64,000 bases of DNA from Sinorhizobium sp. B11 (lineage in GTDB: Bacteria > Pseudomonadota > Alphaproteobacteria > Rhizobiales > Rhizobiaceae), in assembly GCA_039725955.1 (NCBI GenBank), contig CP091034.1, positions 2,418,001 to 2,482,000 of the forward strand, given 5' to 3'. This document shows positions 33,878 to 42,817 of the stretch, piece after piece (position 1 is the stretch's first letter; every line of letters begins with the position of its first letter). The notes beneath the pieces were generated by a model, which ran no database searches, was not told where the DNA came from, and worked only from the letters and a program-made list of their open reading frames with translations. A program made the translations under genes and the position numbers.

Positions 33878-34087
33878 TTATTCAGCGCGGAGGTTGTCGG
33901 CAGAGCTCTTGCCCGAACGGCGGTCCTGCACGATTTCGTAGCTGATCTTCTGTCCGTCTGCGAGCGAGCGCAGGCCAGCGCGTTCAACTGCAGAAATATG
34001 GACGAAAACGTCGGTGCCGCCGTTATCCGGCTGGATAAAACCGAAACCCTTGGTGGCGTTGAACCACTTGACTGTACCTGTATTCAT
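33878..34087 (-). CDS. CspA-family cold-shock protein
   Basis: 69 residues: MNTGTVKWFNATKGFGFIQPDNGGTDVFVHISAVERAGLRSLADGQKISYEI includes RNP1 (KGFGFI) and RNP2 (VFVHI). It is a nucleic-acid chaperone that binds single-stranded RNA. AAAGGAG lies seven bases upstream. The predicted promoter at 34219-34246 implies a ~125-nt untranslated leader, as in cold-regulated csp genes. Confidence 0.96.
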   Translation of the reverse strand: MNTGTVKWFNATKGFGFIQPDNGGTDVFVHISAVERAGLRSLADGQKISYEIVQDRRSGKSSADNLRAE

Positions 34088-34599
34088 AACGATCTCCTTT
34101 CAAAGCAACCGTTGAAACTTCCCGCGATACCCTGCGGGCTTGGGTCGATTATTTGGAAGGAAATCTGACGAGAGCAAATAGCTCCGCAACGACGTCACAA
34201 GCAATGGTCGATAACGGCAATATAAGGTCAATTTTAAATTTGGCAACAGATTTAGGCACAAAAACTTCGAATCACCTGCAAGTTTCTGTTGTAATATACT
34301 GATTTTTCTATGGAATATTATTCGTTTAGCGACCGTTGGCAGGCGTGCTGCGGTGCACCACCCCTGTCCGTGAGCCTCCTTGCCGCGATTCGCCTCCGGC
34401 TTTCCGACACCATTCAACCTTGCTCGGCGTCCTCGTCGAACGGTTGGTGACCAGGTGGCTATCAACTGTTCGCAAGGGCGGCTGACCGCACACGGCGGGC
34501 TCATCGCCCACGCGGCATATGGCCTTGGAACCGGCCGCGATGTAGGAAGGATCCGGGCGCCGCTCCCGCGCCTCCATTTGCAAGACCACTGGAACCCAT
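34088..34599. other. csp leader and AT-rich divergent gap
   Basis: 34088-34212 is the probable csp 5' leader and contains a CCCGC-N8-GCGGG hairpin on the minus strand. About 34200-34330 is clearly more AT-rich than its surroundings. 34330-34599 holds nothing that looks like a gene. Confidence 0.55.
34219..34246 (-). promoter_or_regulatory. sigma-70 type promoter of the cold-shock gene
   Basis: On the minus strand, TTGCCA (34241-34246), a 16-bp spacer and TATATT (34219-34224). The predicted start is near 34212. Confidence 0.6.
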
Positions 34600-35112
34600 A
34601 TGGCGAAAAAGCCGGTTGAACATGCAGTCAGGATCCGCCCCGCCACATCGGCCGACATGGATATTCTCGGCGGCTTCGGCGCCCTGCTCGTTGCCCTCCA
34701 TCACGAACTGGACCCAAGGCGCTTCATCGAAGCCGCCAAGAGCACCCCGCTCAGATACGGGCAGTTCCTCAAAAGCCAGCTCGCAGAGCCCGATGTTATC
34801 GTGATCGTCGCCGAAGACGACAGCGGCCTCCTCGGATATGCCTATGCCGCATCGGAGGGCTTCGACTACATGTCGCTTCGCGGACCGGCGGGCGTCATCC
34901 ACGATCTCTTCGTCGATCCCGGCCGCCGCCGCGAAGGTGTCGGCCGGATGCTGCTGGAAGCGGCGATGGCCCGCTTGAAATCCCTCGGCGCCGAACGCTT
35001 CGTGCTCTCGACCGCCCACCGCAACGACGTCGCCCGCAGCCTCTTTAGCGCCATGGGCTTCCGCCCGACGATGGTCGAGATGACGCGAGAGGCGGACGAG
35101 GCTGACGGCTGA
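34600..35112 (+). CDS. GNAT-family N-acetyltransferase
   Basis: 170 residues: HAVRIRPATSADMDIL opens the fold. VIHDLFVDPGRRREGVGRMLLEAAMARLKSLGAERFVLSTAHRNDVARSLFSAMGF contains acetyl-CoA motif A (RRREGVGRML) and motif B. The acceptor is unknown. Monocistronic; the ribosome site is weak. Confidence 0.92.
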   Translation: MAKKPVEHAVRIRPATSADMDILGGFGALLVALHHELDPRRFIEAAKSTPLRYGQFLKSQLAEPDVIVIVAEDDSGLLGYAYAASEGFDYMSLRGPAGVIHDLFVDPGRRREGVGRMLLEAAMARLKSLGAERFVLSTAHRNDVARSLFSAMGFRPTMVEMTREADEADG

Positions 35113-35335
35113 CCAGAGCCAAAACCACACGTCCCGACCCCTTCACCGGTACCCGGCTACCTTCCTGCGGCATCCGGACCTCTCGCCTATATGCGCCATT
35201 GCGAATAAAATTGTGCAGTGCTGCTCTCCCGGCTTGCCCTCGCCTTCCGTTGACGGTTTTAGGGAACTTCCGGCTGCAGGGAGGATTCCTTAGATGACGC
35301 TCCCCTCGCCCTTCCTTGCACGGCAGGAGTGGACC

Positions 35336-35710
35336 ATGGCAAAGGCAACTGATTTGAAGACCATCCGAGCGCTTGCGATCGCGCTTTGCGCCGCCCTGCT
35401 TTTCAGCGGTGCGGCCAAATGGCCGGACTTGCCGAGCTCGGGCTTCCTGATCGGCCGCAGTGCCGCCCCTGAAGATGTCGACAACGGAACGGCGATCTTT
35501 GCCACCGGCGAGGATGCCAGGAACTACGGAAAGCCGATCGACATCGAAATCCCGCAATACGGCTATTTCCGCCAGGAAGACAAATACGTCATCATCCTGC
35601 AGGCCGAGAAATACGACGGCAAGAGCATCATCGGCGCCGAGACGTTCGACGGCGAAAAAGTGGTCGGCCTGATCGACGAGTTCGAATTGCTGGGTATTCA
35701 CGCCAAATAG
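35336..35710 (+). CDS. secreted or anchored hypothetical protein
   Basis: 124 residues from MAKATDLKTIRALAIALCAALLFSGAAKWP behind AGGAG. The N-terminal hydrophobic segment is a signal peptide or membrane anchor, so the rest (YVIILQAEKYDGKSIIGAETFDGEKVVGLIDEFELLG) is periplasmic. No known domain. Confidence 0.7.
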   Translation: MAKATDLKTIRALAIALCAALLFSGAAKWPDLPSSGFLIGRSAAPEDVDNGTAIFATGEDARNYGKPIDIEIPQYGYFRQEDKYVIILQAEKYDGKSIIGAETFDGEKVVGLIDEFELLGIHAK

Positions 35711-35734
35711 CCTGGATCACCCGCGCAGCGCCAT

Positions 35735-36274
35735 CTACGCGTCCGACTGTGCCGGAGCCCAACCCGTCTCGGCCGCCCAGCGGTCCGCCCGGCGGATCAC
35801 TGCCCAGAGATGATCGGCCTTGCCGTCCGTATAGGCCTTCCGATCGTCCCCATGGGCAGCGACGAGCGCGTGCTTGAGTGCGATATAGGCAGGGTGTTCT
35901 GCTGCATGGGCGCGCATGTAATCGCGAAACAGCAATGCCCATTGCTCGTGCCAGCTGCCGGAACGCCTGATATGGATATGCATGCGCTCCTGATCGGGAC
36001 TTTCACGAAAATAACGTTTGGCGCGATCCGGATTGTCCTGCCGCCACACATAGCCGATGGCATTGAGCGGCATCAGCAGCCGCTCGAAGGGTTCGAATCC
36101 GGCCACAGAAATCTGCATATCGATGACAGGCTTGGCGGCCATGCCCGCTATGGCGGTGGAGCCGATATGATCGATCCGCAGCGCGACATTTCCAAGCGCC
36201 CGGCGAATATCCACGGCCTTCGCCTGGAATTTCTCTGACCAGAGCGGCGACCAATCGGCAATCTCGATCGTCAT
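35735..36274 (-). CDS. GrpB-family protein (nucleotidyltransferase-like)
   Basis: 179 residues from MTIEIADWSPLWSEKFQAKAVDIRRALG; GrpB proteins start this way, so the upstream in-frame extension was dropped. Further motifs are HIGSTAIAGMAAKPVIDMQISV and HIHIRRSGSWHEQWALLFRDYMRAH. The fold belongs to the nucleotidyltransferase superfamily (GST-A-x-x-G-x-x-x-K-P-x-x-D). Enzymatic role not established. Confidence 0.9.
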   Translation of the reverse strand: MTIEIADWSPLWSEKFQAKAVDIRRALGNVALRIDHIGSTAIAGMAAKPVIDMQISVAGFEPFERLLMPLNAIGYVWRQDNPDRAKRYFRESPDQERMHIHIRRSGSWHEQWALLFRDYMRAHAAEHPAYIALKHALVAAHGDDRKAYTDGKADHLWAVIRRADRWAAETGWAPAQSDA

Positions 36275-36700
36275 GGCTGATGTCCCGGCTGTTGCGGAAA
36301 AGGATGCCCGACCGTGAATGTGAGCGCCTGCACCTGATGAGCCCAGGATAGACGGTTTAGGCCTCCGCGCAACGACCGCCAGGTTGGCGGCGCTCGCAGC
36401 GGAAGCGAACGACATAAAAAAAGAGGCTCGTCGGGAGAGACGGCCTCCAAGGTTGCGTCAAGTCGGCCCAGCTCCACAAGGCCGGCTTCCACTCTAGCCC
36501 TTAGCCAGGCAACCGCCACCCCCAATCGGGTGAGATACGCGAAGATTTTCGAGAAAACTGAACGGATTCAACGGTGATTTACCTTACGTGAACCCCGCGG
36601 CCCGGGGCGCCATCGCCTTACCTTAGGTCAGCACGGCGGACCTGCGGCAAGCTTCGCAGGCAGGGATTAAATTGCTCCCCGCTCTCGCCTTCTTTCCCGG
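36275..36700. other. non-coding stretch
   Basis: No convincing gene. A minus-strand frame of 84 codons (36271-36525) overlaps the GrpB start and lacks a ribosome site. I see no other feature until the 14-bp repeats at 36701. Confidence 0.5.
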
Positions 36701-36742
36701 TCATCAGCTACGAGTCATCAGCTACGAATTATCAGCCACGAG
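36701..36742 (+). repeat. three 14-bp tandem repeats before a secreted-protein gene
   Basis: TCATCAGCTACGAG, TCATCAGCTACGAA and TTATCAGCCACGAG follow each other without a gap and end 12 bp before the ATG at 36755. The ribosome site GGGAG follows at once. The repeat number could vary between strains. Confidence 0.7.
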
Positions 36743-36754
36743 TCGGGAGATGCC

Positions 36755-37558
36755 ATGCTTCGCACCATAATCGCCTTTGCCATGCTCCTTGCCGGTGCGT
36801 TTGCCGCGAAGGCCGAGGCGCCCGATGCGGCCGGCGCGCCGGCGCCGGCAGACCCTTGCACGCGCCAGAATTTCGAGGGCGGCAGCTATATCGTCTGCAG
36901 CGTCGATCCCGCAAAGGCGGATCTGCGCCTCTTCTGGAAGGATGCCGGGGGCAAGCCCTATCGCAGGTTTTCAGGCGTCGCCGATGCGGTTGCCGGTGAA
37001 GGACAGCGGCTTCTCTTTGCCATGAATGCCGGCATGTACCGCGAGGATTTCACGCCGCTGGGGCTTTATGTCGAGGATGGCAGGGAGCTGGTAGCGGCCA
37101 ATGTCGAAGCGCCGCCCAAAGTGTCCGGCCCGGTGCCGAACTTCTTCAAGCAGCCGAACGGCATCTTCTATCTCGATGAGACCGGCGCCCATATCATCCC
37201 GACCGCCGATTTCCTGAAGCAGAAGGCGAAGACGCGCCTCGCCACGCAATCCGGCCCGATGCTGCTCGTCGCCGGCAAGGTCAACCCGATCTTCATACCG
37301 GGCTCGACCGACCGCACGCGGCGCAACGGCGTCGGCCTTGCAGCCGATGGCACGCTCCGCTTCGTCATCAGCGAGGGCAACGTGAATTTCCACGATTTCG
37401 CGAGGTTCTTCCGCGACGAGCTGAAATGCCCCGATGCGCTCTTCCTCGACGGCGGCAACGGCACCGGCCTCTACAATCCGGCGCTCGGCCGCAACGACAC
37501 ATCCTGGCACGGCGGCTACGGGCCGATCGTCGCGCTGGTGGGCGGCAAACCGGATTAG
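36755..37558 (+). CDS. secreted phosphodiester glycosidase-like (NAGPA/DUF2233) protein
   Basis: 267 residues with a signal peptide (IIAFAMLLAGAFAAKA). The core LLFAMNAGMYREDFTPLGLYVEDGRE, FFKQPNGIFYLDETG, NGVGLAADGTLRFVISE and DALFLDGGNGTGLYNP contains the phosphodiester glycosidase pattern (N-A-G-M-Y, and D-G-G-N). The mammalian relative uncovers mannose-6-phosphate. Bacterial members act in the periplasm on unknown glycoconjugates. Confidence 0.9.
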   Translation: MLRTIIAFAMLLAGAFAAKAEAPDAAGAPAPADPCTRQNFEGGSYIVCSVDPAKADLRLFWKDAGGKPYRRFSGVADAVAGEGQRLLFAMNAGMYREDFTPLGLYVEDGRELVAANVEAPPKVSGPVPNFFKQPNGIFYLDETGAHIIPTADFLKQKAKTRLATQSGPMLLVAGKVNPIFIPGSTDRTRRNGVGLAADGTLRFVISEGNVNFHDFARFFRDELKCPDALFLDGGNGTGLYNPALGRNDTSWHGGYGPIVALVGGKPD

Positions 37559-37575
37559 GCCATCAGGCCGCCCCG

Positions 37576-38124
37576 TCAGGCAGGCTGCATGGCCATCAGC
37601 TGCCGCGTCTCGACGATCTCGGCGAAATCCGATTTCAGGTGCGCCATCGTCACGTCGAAGATTTCCCGCGCCGAGAGATCGGCATCCGGCAGGTCGAAGC
37701 CGAGCACCGCGTCGCTCACGACGCTCATCTTGAAGCCGAGGTCGCTGCCGGCGCGCACGGTCGTGTTGACGCAAAAGCCGGCGACCGCCCCCGTCACGAC
37801 AAGATGCGTGATGCCGACCTCGTGCAGATAGCCCTCGAGCTCGGTGGAGGCAAAGGCCGACGACGTGGACTTGACGAAGACGGGCTCGTTCTCCCGCGCC
37901 TTCGCGCAGGGCATCGGCTGGTATCCAGGCGCTTTTTCGTTGAGCGCCGACCCTTCGGCGCTATCGCGGTGACGAACATGGATGACAGGCTTTCGGGCGG
38001 CACGAAAGGCGCCGGCAAGGGCTGCGATATTTTCTCCCGCCTCGCCGTTCACGCGCTCGCGCCCGGCATCGAGCCGCTCCTGCATGACCATCTGCATATC
38101 GATGATGAGGAGTGCGCTGGTCAT
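37576..38124 (-). CDS. isochorismatase-fold cysteine hydrolase
   Basis: 182 residues from MTSALLIIDMQ. Catalytic residues visible: Asp in LLIIDMQ, Lys in VFVKSTSSAF and Cys in TGAVAGFCVNTTVRAG, the Asp-Lys-Cys triad of the isochorismatase/nicotinamidase superfamily. The hydrolysed group is not predictable. AGGGAA ribosome site; the gene ends 18 bp from the glycosidase-like gene, which converges on it. Confidence 0.92.
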   Translation of the reverse strand: MTSALLIIDMQMVMQERLDAGRERVNGEAGENIAALAGAFRAARKPVIHVRHRDSAEGSALNEKAPGYQPMPCAKARENEPVFVKSTSSAFASTELEGYLHEVGITHLVVTGAVAGFCVNTTVRAGSDLGFKMSVVSDAVLGFDLPDADLSAREIFDVTMAHLKSDFAEIVETRQLMAMQPA

Positions 38125-38273
38125 GGTTCCCTGGTCCTTTGCCGCTTGGAGGGCTTTGGAAAAGTTTAGCATCTGCTGCCGGCCAAGTCGCATGCAAAAC
38201 AGGAAAACGGGCTCGACGGGTCATCACTTCTGCGACAGCAGACAGGAGCCTCAATGCCTCGCCCAGCCGGCGA

Positions 38274-39269
38274 TCATGACAGGGCGGCTTCGACGTCAGC
38301 CTCGTCGAGATCAGCCAGCGACGTCTGGTCAGGACGTTCCCCGGGCCTTGGGCCGGCTTCGACGCGCCGAGCTGCCCGATAGCGGCCGGGCGACAGGCCG
38401 TGGTGGCGATGGAACAACTTCGAGAACGCCGCGACGGTTTCGTAGCCGACGCGGCTTGCGATCCGGGCAATCCCCTCATCGCTTGATTCCAGCAGGAACG
38501 CAGCCTCCGACATCCGCCGTGCGATCAGGTAGCGCTGCATGGACTGCCCGACGAGCTTGGTGAAGCGAGCCGAAAACACCGAGCGGCCGAGCCCTACGCG
38601 ATGTGCGAGGTCGCGAAGTGTCCAGGGCCGATCCGGTTGCTCGTGGATCAGCTCGAGCGCTCGCCCAATATAGGGGTCCGCCATCGCCCCAAGCCATCCG
38701 CCTTCTCCCGGCCGGAGGGATTTGATCCAGCTTCGCAACACCTCGACGAAGAGCACCTCCGTCATTCGCGACAGCGCGACGCGTTGGCCGGGACGTGCAA
38801 GCGCCGACTCGCTCACCATGCGGCGAAGGATAGCCTCGAGCCAGTCACCGTCCATCGCCGGCTTCAAGAGAAGGACGGGCGGAAGCAGTTCCATCACGCT
38901 GCCGCGCGCCGGCCACGACAGGATGAAATTGCCGCAGATCATCGTCGAGAGCGGCTTCGTGCTGCCTCCGTGATGAACGACGCCAAGATGCGCGGGTCGG
39001 TCGAGGTCCGTCACCAGGAAAGGCGTCGTTCCGCTATCCGAGTAGATCAGATGGGGCTCGCCGCGTGTGATGACGACGAGATCACCCTCCGCCATCAAGA
39101 GTTCTTGCCCGTGTTCGAGCGCAAGCGTGGCTGAGCCGCGACTGAGATAATGGAACAGGGCGTAGGGCCGCTGCGGCATGGCCAGGTTCCAGGGATGACC
39201 GAGCTCGAAGTGAAAGAGCAGGGTTCCGCTAAGGCGAACGCGATCGAGCACTTCGGCGAGGATGTCCAT
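38274..39269 (-). CDS. AraC-family regulator with cupin-like N-domain
   Basis: 331 residues. The N-terminal AraC-binding cupin domain (cupin_6 type: ALFHYLSRGSATLALEHGQELLMAEGDLVVITRGEPHLI) is followed by a double HTH: PWTLRDLAHRVGLGRSVFSARFTKLVGQSMQRYLIARRMSEAAFLL and DEGIARIASRVGYETVAAFSKLFHRHHGLSPGRYR. Divergent from the secreted hydrolase gene at 39471, its likely target. Confidence 0.93.
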   Translation of the reverse strand: MDILAEVLDRVRLSGTLLFHFELGHPWNLAMPQRPYALFHYLSRGSATLALEHGQELLMAEGDLVVITRGEPHLIYSDSGTTPFLVTDLDRPAHLGVVHHGGSTKPLSTMICGNFILSWPARGSVMELLPPVLLLKPAMDGDWLEAILRRMVSESALARPGQRVALSRMTEVLFVEVLRSWIKSLRPGEGGWLGAMADPYIGRALELIHEQPDRPWTLRDLAHRVGLGRSVFSARFTKLVGQSMQRYLIARRMSEAAFLLESSDEGIARIASRVGYETVAAFSKLFHRHHGLSPGRYRAARRVEAGPRPGERPDQTSLADLDEADVEAALS

Positions 39270-39470
39270 GTCTGATGTTAATCCGCCGTACGGTCGGACA
39301 CAATATCCGGACGATCGGGGCCTAACCTCCCGGAACTCTTCGTATTATTTCGTGTCGACGTGAGCCGACAGGCCACCCAGCAAGCAATCTGGAAAACTGC
39401 CGCAACACGTACCCAAGCGCCTGCCCTTTTCCATGGGGCGGGGTTGTCGGCATCCCAACAGGAGCAAGCA

Positions 39471-40241
39471 ATGCGAAATAGACTACTCTTAGCCGCCACC
39501 GTTCTCGCCGCCGGAGCAGCGTTTGCCGCACCCGCCCATTCGGCCAAACTACCCGAGGGCGCGGCGCACAATATCGTGCTCGTCCATGGCGCTTTCGTCG
39601 ACCAGTCAAGCTGGAAGCCCGTTGCCGACATTCTCACGAAGAAGGGCTATAACGTGACGCTGGTCGAAAATCCGCTCACGTCGCTGGCTGCGGATGTCGA
39701 TGCCACCAAGCAGGCACTGGCAAAGCAGGATGGCAAGACCGTCCTCGTTGGTCACTCCTGGGCCGGCGTGGTCATCACGCAAGCCGGTGACGAACCCGAG
39801 GTCTCGGCGCTCGTCTACGTCTCCGCCTTCGCGCCTGACGTTGGAGAATCCCTGGCGTCCCTGGCCGCGCACGGCCCGGCAACCGAAGGCACCAATGCCA
39901 TTCATCCCGACGACAAGGGCAACCTCTATATCGATCCCAAGGTGTTTCCGACGGCGGTCGCCGCCGACCTTCCGCTGAAGGTCGCCGAATCCCTCGCAAA
40001 TTCGCAGCTTCCGCTGAACCACACGGCCTACGAGGCTCCGGTCGATATCGCGGCCTGGCACGACAAGCCGACTTTCTATGTGATCACCACGAAGGACAGG
40101 GTGATCGCGCCGGAGGCCCAGAAACTGTTCGCGGCCAGGATCAAGGCCAAGACCACCGAGGTGGCCGGCAGCCATGCCTCCCTCGTCGTCCACGCGGACG
40201 AGGTCGCCGCCGTCATTGAAAAGGCCGCGCTCGCGAAGTGA
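39471..40241 (+). CDS. secreted alpha/beta hydrolase (EstC/RBBP9-like)
   Basis: 256 residues from MRNRLLLAATVLAAGAAFAAPAHS, a signal peptide after AGGAG. HNIVLVHGAFVDQSSWKPV (oxyanion), VLVGHSWAGVVITQAG (Ser nucleophile), TTKDRVIAP (Asp) and EVAGSHASLVVHAD (His) form the full triad. Members with this HGAFVDQSSW start are broad esterases. The AraC gene on the other strand probably controls it. Confidence 0.92.
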   Translation: MRNRLLLAATVLAAGAAFAAPAHSAKLPEGAAHNIVLVHGAFVDQSSWKPVADILTKKGYNVTLVENPLTSLAADVDATKQALAKQDGKTVLVGHSWAGVVITQAGDEPEVSALVYVSAFAPDVGESLASLAAHGPATEGTNAIHPDDKGNLYIDPKVFPTAVAADLPLKVAESLANSQLPLNHTAYEAPVDIAAWHDKPTFYVITTKDRVIAPEAQKLFAARIKAKTTEVAGSHASLVVHADEVAAVIEKAALAK

Positions 40242-40411
40242 CGATCCTGCTCCCGGTGCCACCGTGCCGGGAGCAGCTTTCCCCGCGCCCCACCCCAGAC
40301 AGCGCCCCAAAGATATCGCCCAAGACAACCAAGGGCTGAAGCCTCACAAAATACATTACACGCGCCGAAAAATGCGGCTATGATCCCGCCATCATAAGCC
40401 GGGATGGTGAA

Positions 40412-42019
40412 ATGATTTCGTCGCTTCAAAACCTGCTTGCGGGACGTGTCGACGTTTGCGTCGTCGGCTCGGGGCCCGTCGGCCTGGCGCTGGGCATCGC
40501 GCTTGCCCGCTCCGGTCTGTCTGTCGCGCTGCTTGAATCCGGCGGCAAGACCATTTCAGAGAGGACGAACCGGCTGGCGGCAGCCGCCTCCATCAGCACC
40601 GACCACCATGCCGAAGCGAGCCTGACGATCCGCCGCGCGGTCGGCGGCACCTCGAAAGCCTGGGGCGGCCGCTGCGTCGAGTTCGACGACAGCGATTTCG
40701 ATGGCAGGCCGGCGCGCGGCGATGCCCGCTGGCCGATCGAACACAGCGCCTTCAGGGCCTATTACGACGATGCCCGCGCCTTTCTCGGCGCCGAGCTGCC
40801 GGCAGTCGATATGCCAGACATGGACGGCGAATTCGAACCCTCGATCGAGAGCTGGGCCCGCGAGCCGGATATGGCAAAAGCGCACGGAGCGCTGATCGAA
40901 AGCCTGCCGAACCTGCACCTCGTCACCCAGGCGACCGTGATCGGCCTCGATCTCGACCGCGAAGGCGCCCGCACGAAACGGCTGATGGTGTGGCATCGCG
41001 GCAAGCTGCATTCGCTCGGCGCCACGATCTTCGTACTGGCCTGCGGCGGGCGCGAAAATGCCAGGCTGCTGCTGGCCGCACAGGAGATCGCGCCGCGGCT
41101 TTTCGGCGGCGTCGATGGCCCGCTCGGGCGCTATTACATGGGGCATCTGGCCGGCGAGCTTGCCCGCATCCGCTTTACCGATCGCAGCTTCATGGAAAAG
41201 ATGTTCTTCCGCCGCAACGGCACCGGCGCCTGGTTTCGCGCGCGGCTGATACCGAGCATCGCCCTGCAGAACGAGCGCGACCTCCTGAACAGCGTCTTCT
41301 GGCTGCGCAGCCCGCCGCTGGAAGAGGTCTATGCGACGGCGGGCGCGCGTGCGACGCTGAACCTGTTCAAGGCGATCACCGGCAGGCGCAAGATGCGCCG
41401 CATGTCCTTCAAGTCGAAAGTATCCGATACCACCTCGCTGTCCGATCTCGTCGCAAACCCGGTGCAAAGCTTCAACGCCGCCCTGCAGCTGACGACATCA
41501 GCGCTCAAATCCGAGCGGCAGCCGAATTTCTTCGTCAAGAACGGCGAGCATCTCTACTGGCTCGCCTATCACGGCGAACAGCGGCCGGTCGCGTCCAACC
41601 GCGTACGGCTAAGCTCCGAGGTCGATGAAACCGGCCTGAAGCGGCTCGCCGTCAGTTTCGACTTCGACGAGGAGGATCTCGCCTCGCTGATCAGGTGCCA
41701 CCATGCGCTGGCGGAATGGATCGGCACAAGGCAGATCGGCACCTTCGAATGGCTTCACCCCGAAGATGGCCTGCAAACCGCCGTCCGCCGCCAGGCGCTC
41801 GACGGCTATCACCAGATCGGCCTGACCCGCATGGGCGCCTCGCCCCGCTCGAGCGTGGTGGACGGCAACTGCCGCTGTCACGACCTCGAAAACCTCTATG
41901 TCGCCGGCAGCTCGGTCTTTCCGGTGTCAGGACAGGCCAACCCGACCTTGCCGGCAGTGGCGTTGGCCTTGAGGCTGGCGGATCATCTGAAGGGGGAATT
42001 GCGGGCGGCGGGGGCGTGA
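40412..42019 (+). CDS. GMC-family FAD-dependent oxidoreductase
   Basis: 535 residues. The N-terminal dinucleotide-binding site is VDVCVVGSGPVGLALGIALARSGLSVALLESGG (GxGxxG), followed by RRAVGGTSKAWGGRC. The C-terminal GMC part is HQIGLTRMGASPRSSVVDGNCRCHDLENLYVAGSSVFPVSGQANPTLPAVALALRLADHL, with the active-site His/Asn region. Likely oxidises an alcohol or sugar. No signal peptide or cytochrome partner is adjacent, so the electron acceptor is unknown. Confidence 0.93.
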   Translation: MISSLQNLLAGRVDVCVVGSGPVGLALGIALARSGLSVALLESGGKTISERTNRLAAAASISTDHHAEASLTIRRAVGGTSKAWGGRCVEFDDSDFDGRPARGDARWPIEHSAFRAYYDDARAFLGAELPAVDMPDMDGEFEPSIESWAREPDMAKAHGALIESLPNLHLVTQATVIGLDLDREGARTKRLMVWHRGKLHSLGATIFVLACGGRENARLLLAAQEIAPRLFGGVDGPLGRYYMGHLAGELARIRFTDRSFMEKMFFRRNGTGAWFRARLIPSIALQNERDLLNSVFWLRSPPLEEVYATAGARATLNLFKAITGRRKMRRMSFKSKVSDTTSLSDLVANPVQSFNAALQLTTSALKSERQPNFFVKNGEHLYWLAYHGEQRPVASNRVRLSSEVDETGLKRLAVSFDFDEEDLASLIRCHHALAEWIGTRQIGTFEWLHPEDGLQTAVRRQALDGYHQIGLTRMGASPRSSVVDGNCRCHDLENLYVAGSSVFPVSGQANPTLPAVALALRLADHLKGELRAAGA

Positions 42020-42061
42020 TGGTGCGCCTTGAGGCACCCCCTCTGCCTTGCCGGGCTGCAG

Positions 42062-42085
42062 GGGTCGAGCCACGGGTCTCGACCC
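42062..42085. repeat. inverted repeat after the oxidoreductase gene
   Basis: GGGTCGAG-N8-CTCGACCC, perfect eight-base arms 43 bp after the stop. No T tract follows, so it is either a weak terminator or a short palindromic intergenic repeat. Confidence 0.5.
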
Positions 42086-42144
42086 GTCCTTCGCCCCCCA
42101 CAAGGGTCACGATTTAACCGACGCCCCCGAAACCGTTCCGCCTC

Positions 42145-42570
42145 TCAGAATTGAACCGCGATCAGCTCGGGAGGCTCCTTGTTGAAATCGGAATGTCGAA
42201 TCCACCGCGGCACCGCTTTGAACAACACGGCCCCTCTCTCGATGAACTCCCTGGCGGCCGGAAGGCTGTTGAGATAAGCGTCCTGGTATTGTTCGATATC
42301 CGCGGCAGGAACTATTGTCGCCTCACCTTCGTATTGAACCGTGATATTGTCGTCCCATCCGACAACGAACGCGACGCCGGGACGCTCGGCGAGATTGTCG
42401 AACTTTCGCGTATGCGTGAAAGTGCTGAACACGATCTCAAGATTGTCGCGCACCGAGAGGTCGATCGTAGCAGCCTCCGGCGTTCCATTACCATGGCAGG
42501 TCGCAATGACCGCCAGGGTGTGCTTCCTCAGGAATTCAAGGATCATGCGTTTCGTATGATCTTCGTCCAT
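42145..42570 (-). CDS. pyridoxamine 5'-phosphate oxidase-like FMN-binding protein
   Basis: 141 residues, split-barrel flavin fold: FLRKHTLAVIATCHGNGTPEAATIDLSVRDNLEIVFSTFTHTRKFDNLAERPGVAFVVG is a typical PPOX-family opening. The H-T-R-K segment contacts the FMN phosphate. Substrate unknown; could reduce F420- or flavin-linked compounds or act in stress defence. Monocistronic. Confidence 0.9.
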   Translation of the reverse strand: MDEDHTKRMILEFLRKHTLAVIATCHGNGTPEAATIDLSVRDNLEIVFSTFTHTRKFDNLAERPGVAFVVGWDDNITVQYEGEATIVPAADIEQYQDAYLNSLPAAREFIERGAVLFKAVPRWIRHSDFNKEPPELIAVQF

Positions 42571-42817
42571 TGGCTCATCCCCCGGTGAGTATTCTCGATT
42601 TTTGTGCAGTTCCGTTTGACAGCCTGCCGGCCTCAGTGGAGTTTGGCCGGATGCGCCGCGAGCTTGAGAGATAGGCGTTCACCGCCCGACCCGGCCATTG
42701 ATGCGTCCGTTCTAATCCCGTGCCTTCCAGGACGATTAACACATTGCTCGTCCTCGTTCGATGGTGGTGGGCGGCAACTGCCCGGAGATCGAACGGGCAA
42801 TCGTCGACCGGGCAATG

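Noticed and set aside
36271..36525. 84-codon minus-strand frame
   Set aside because: Overlaps the GrpB start, no ribosome site, no recognisable fold.
36701..36742. Possible CRISPR-like array
   Set aside because: The three 14-bp units are contiguous, with no spacers, and no cas genes are present.
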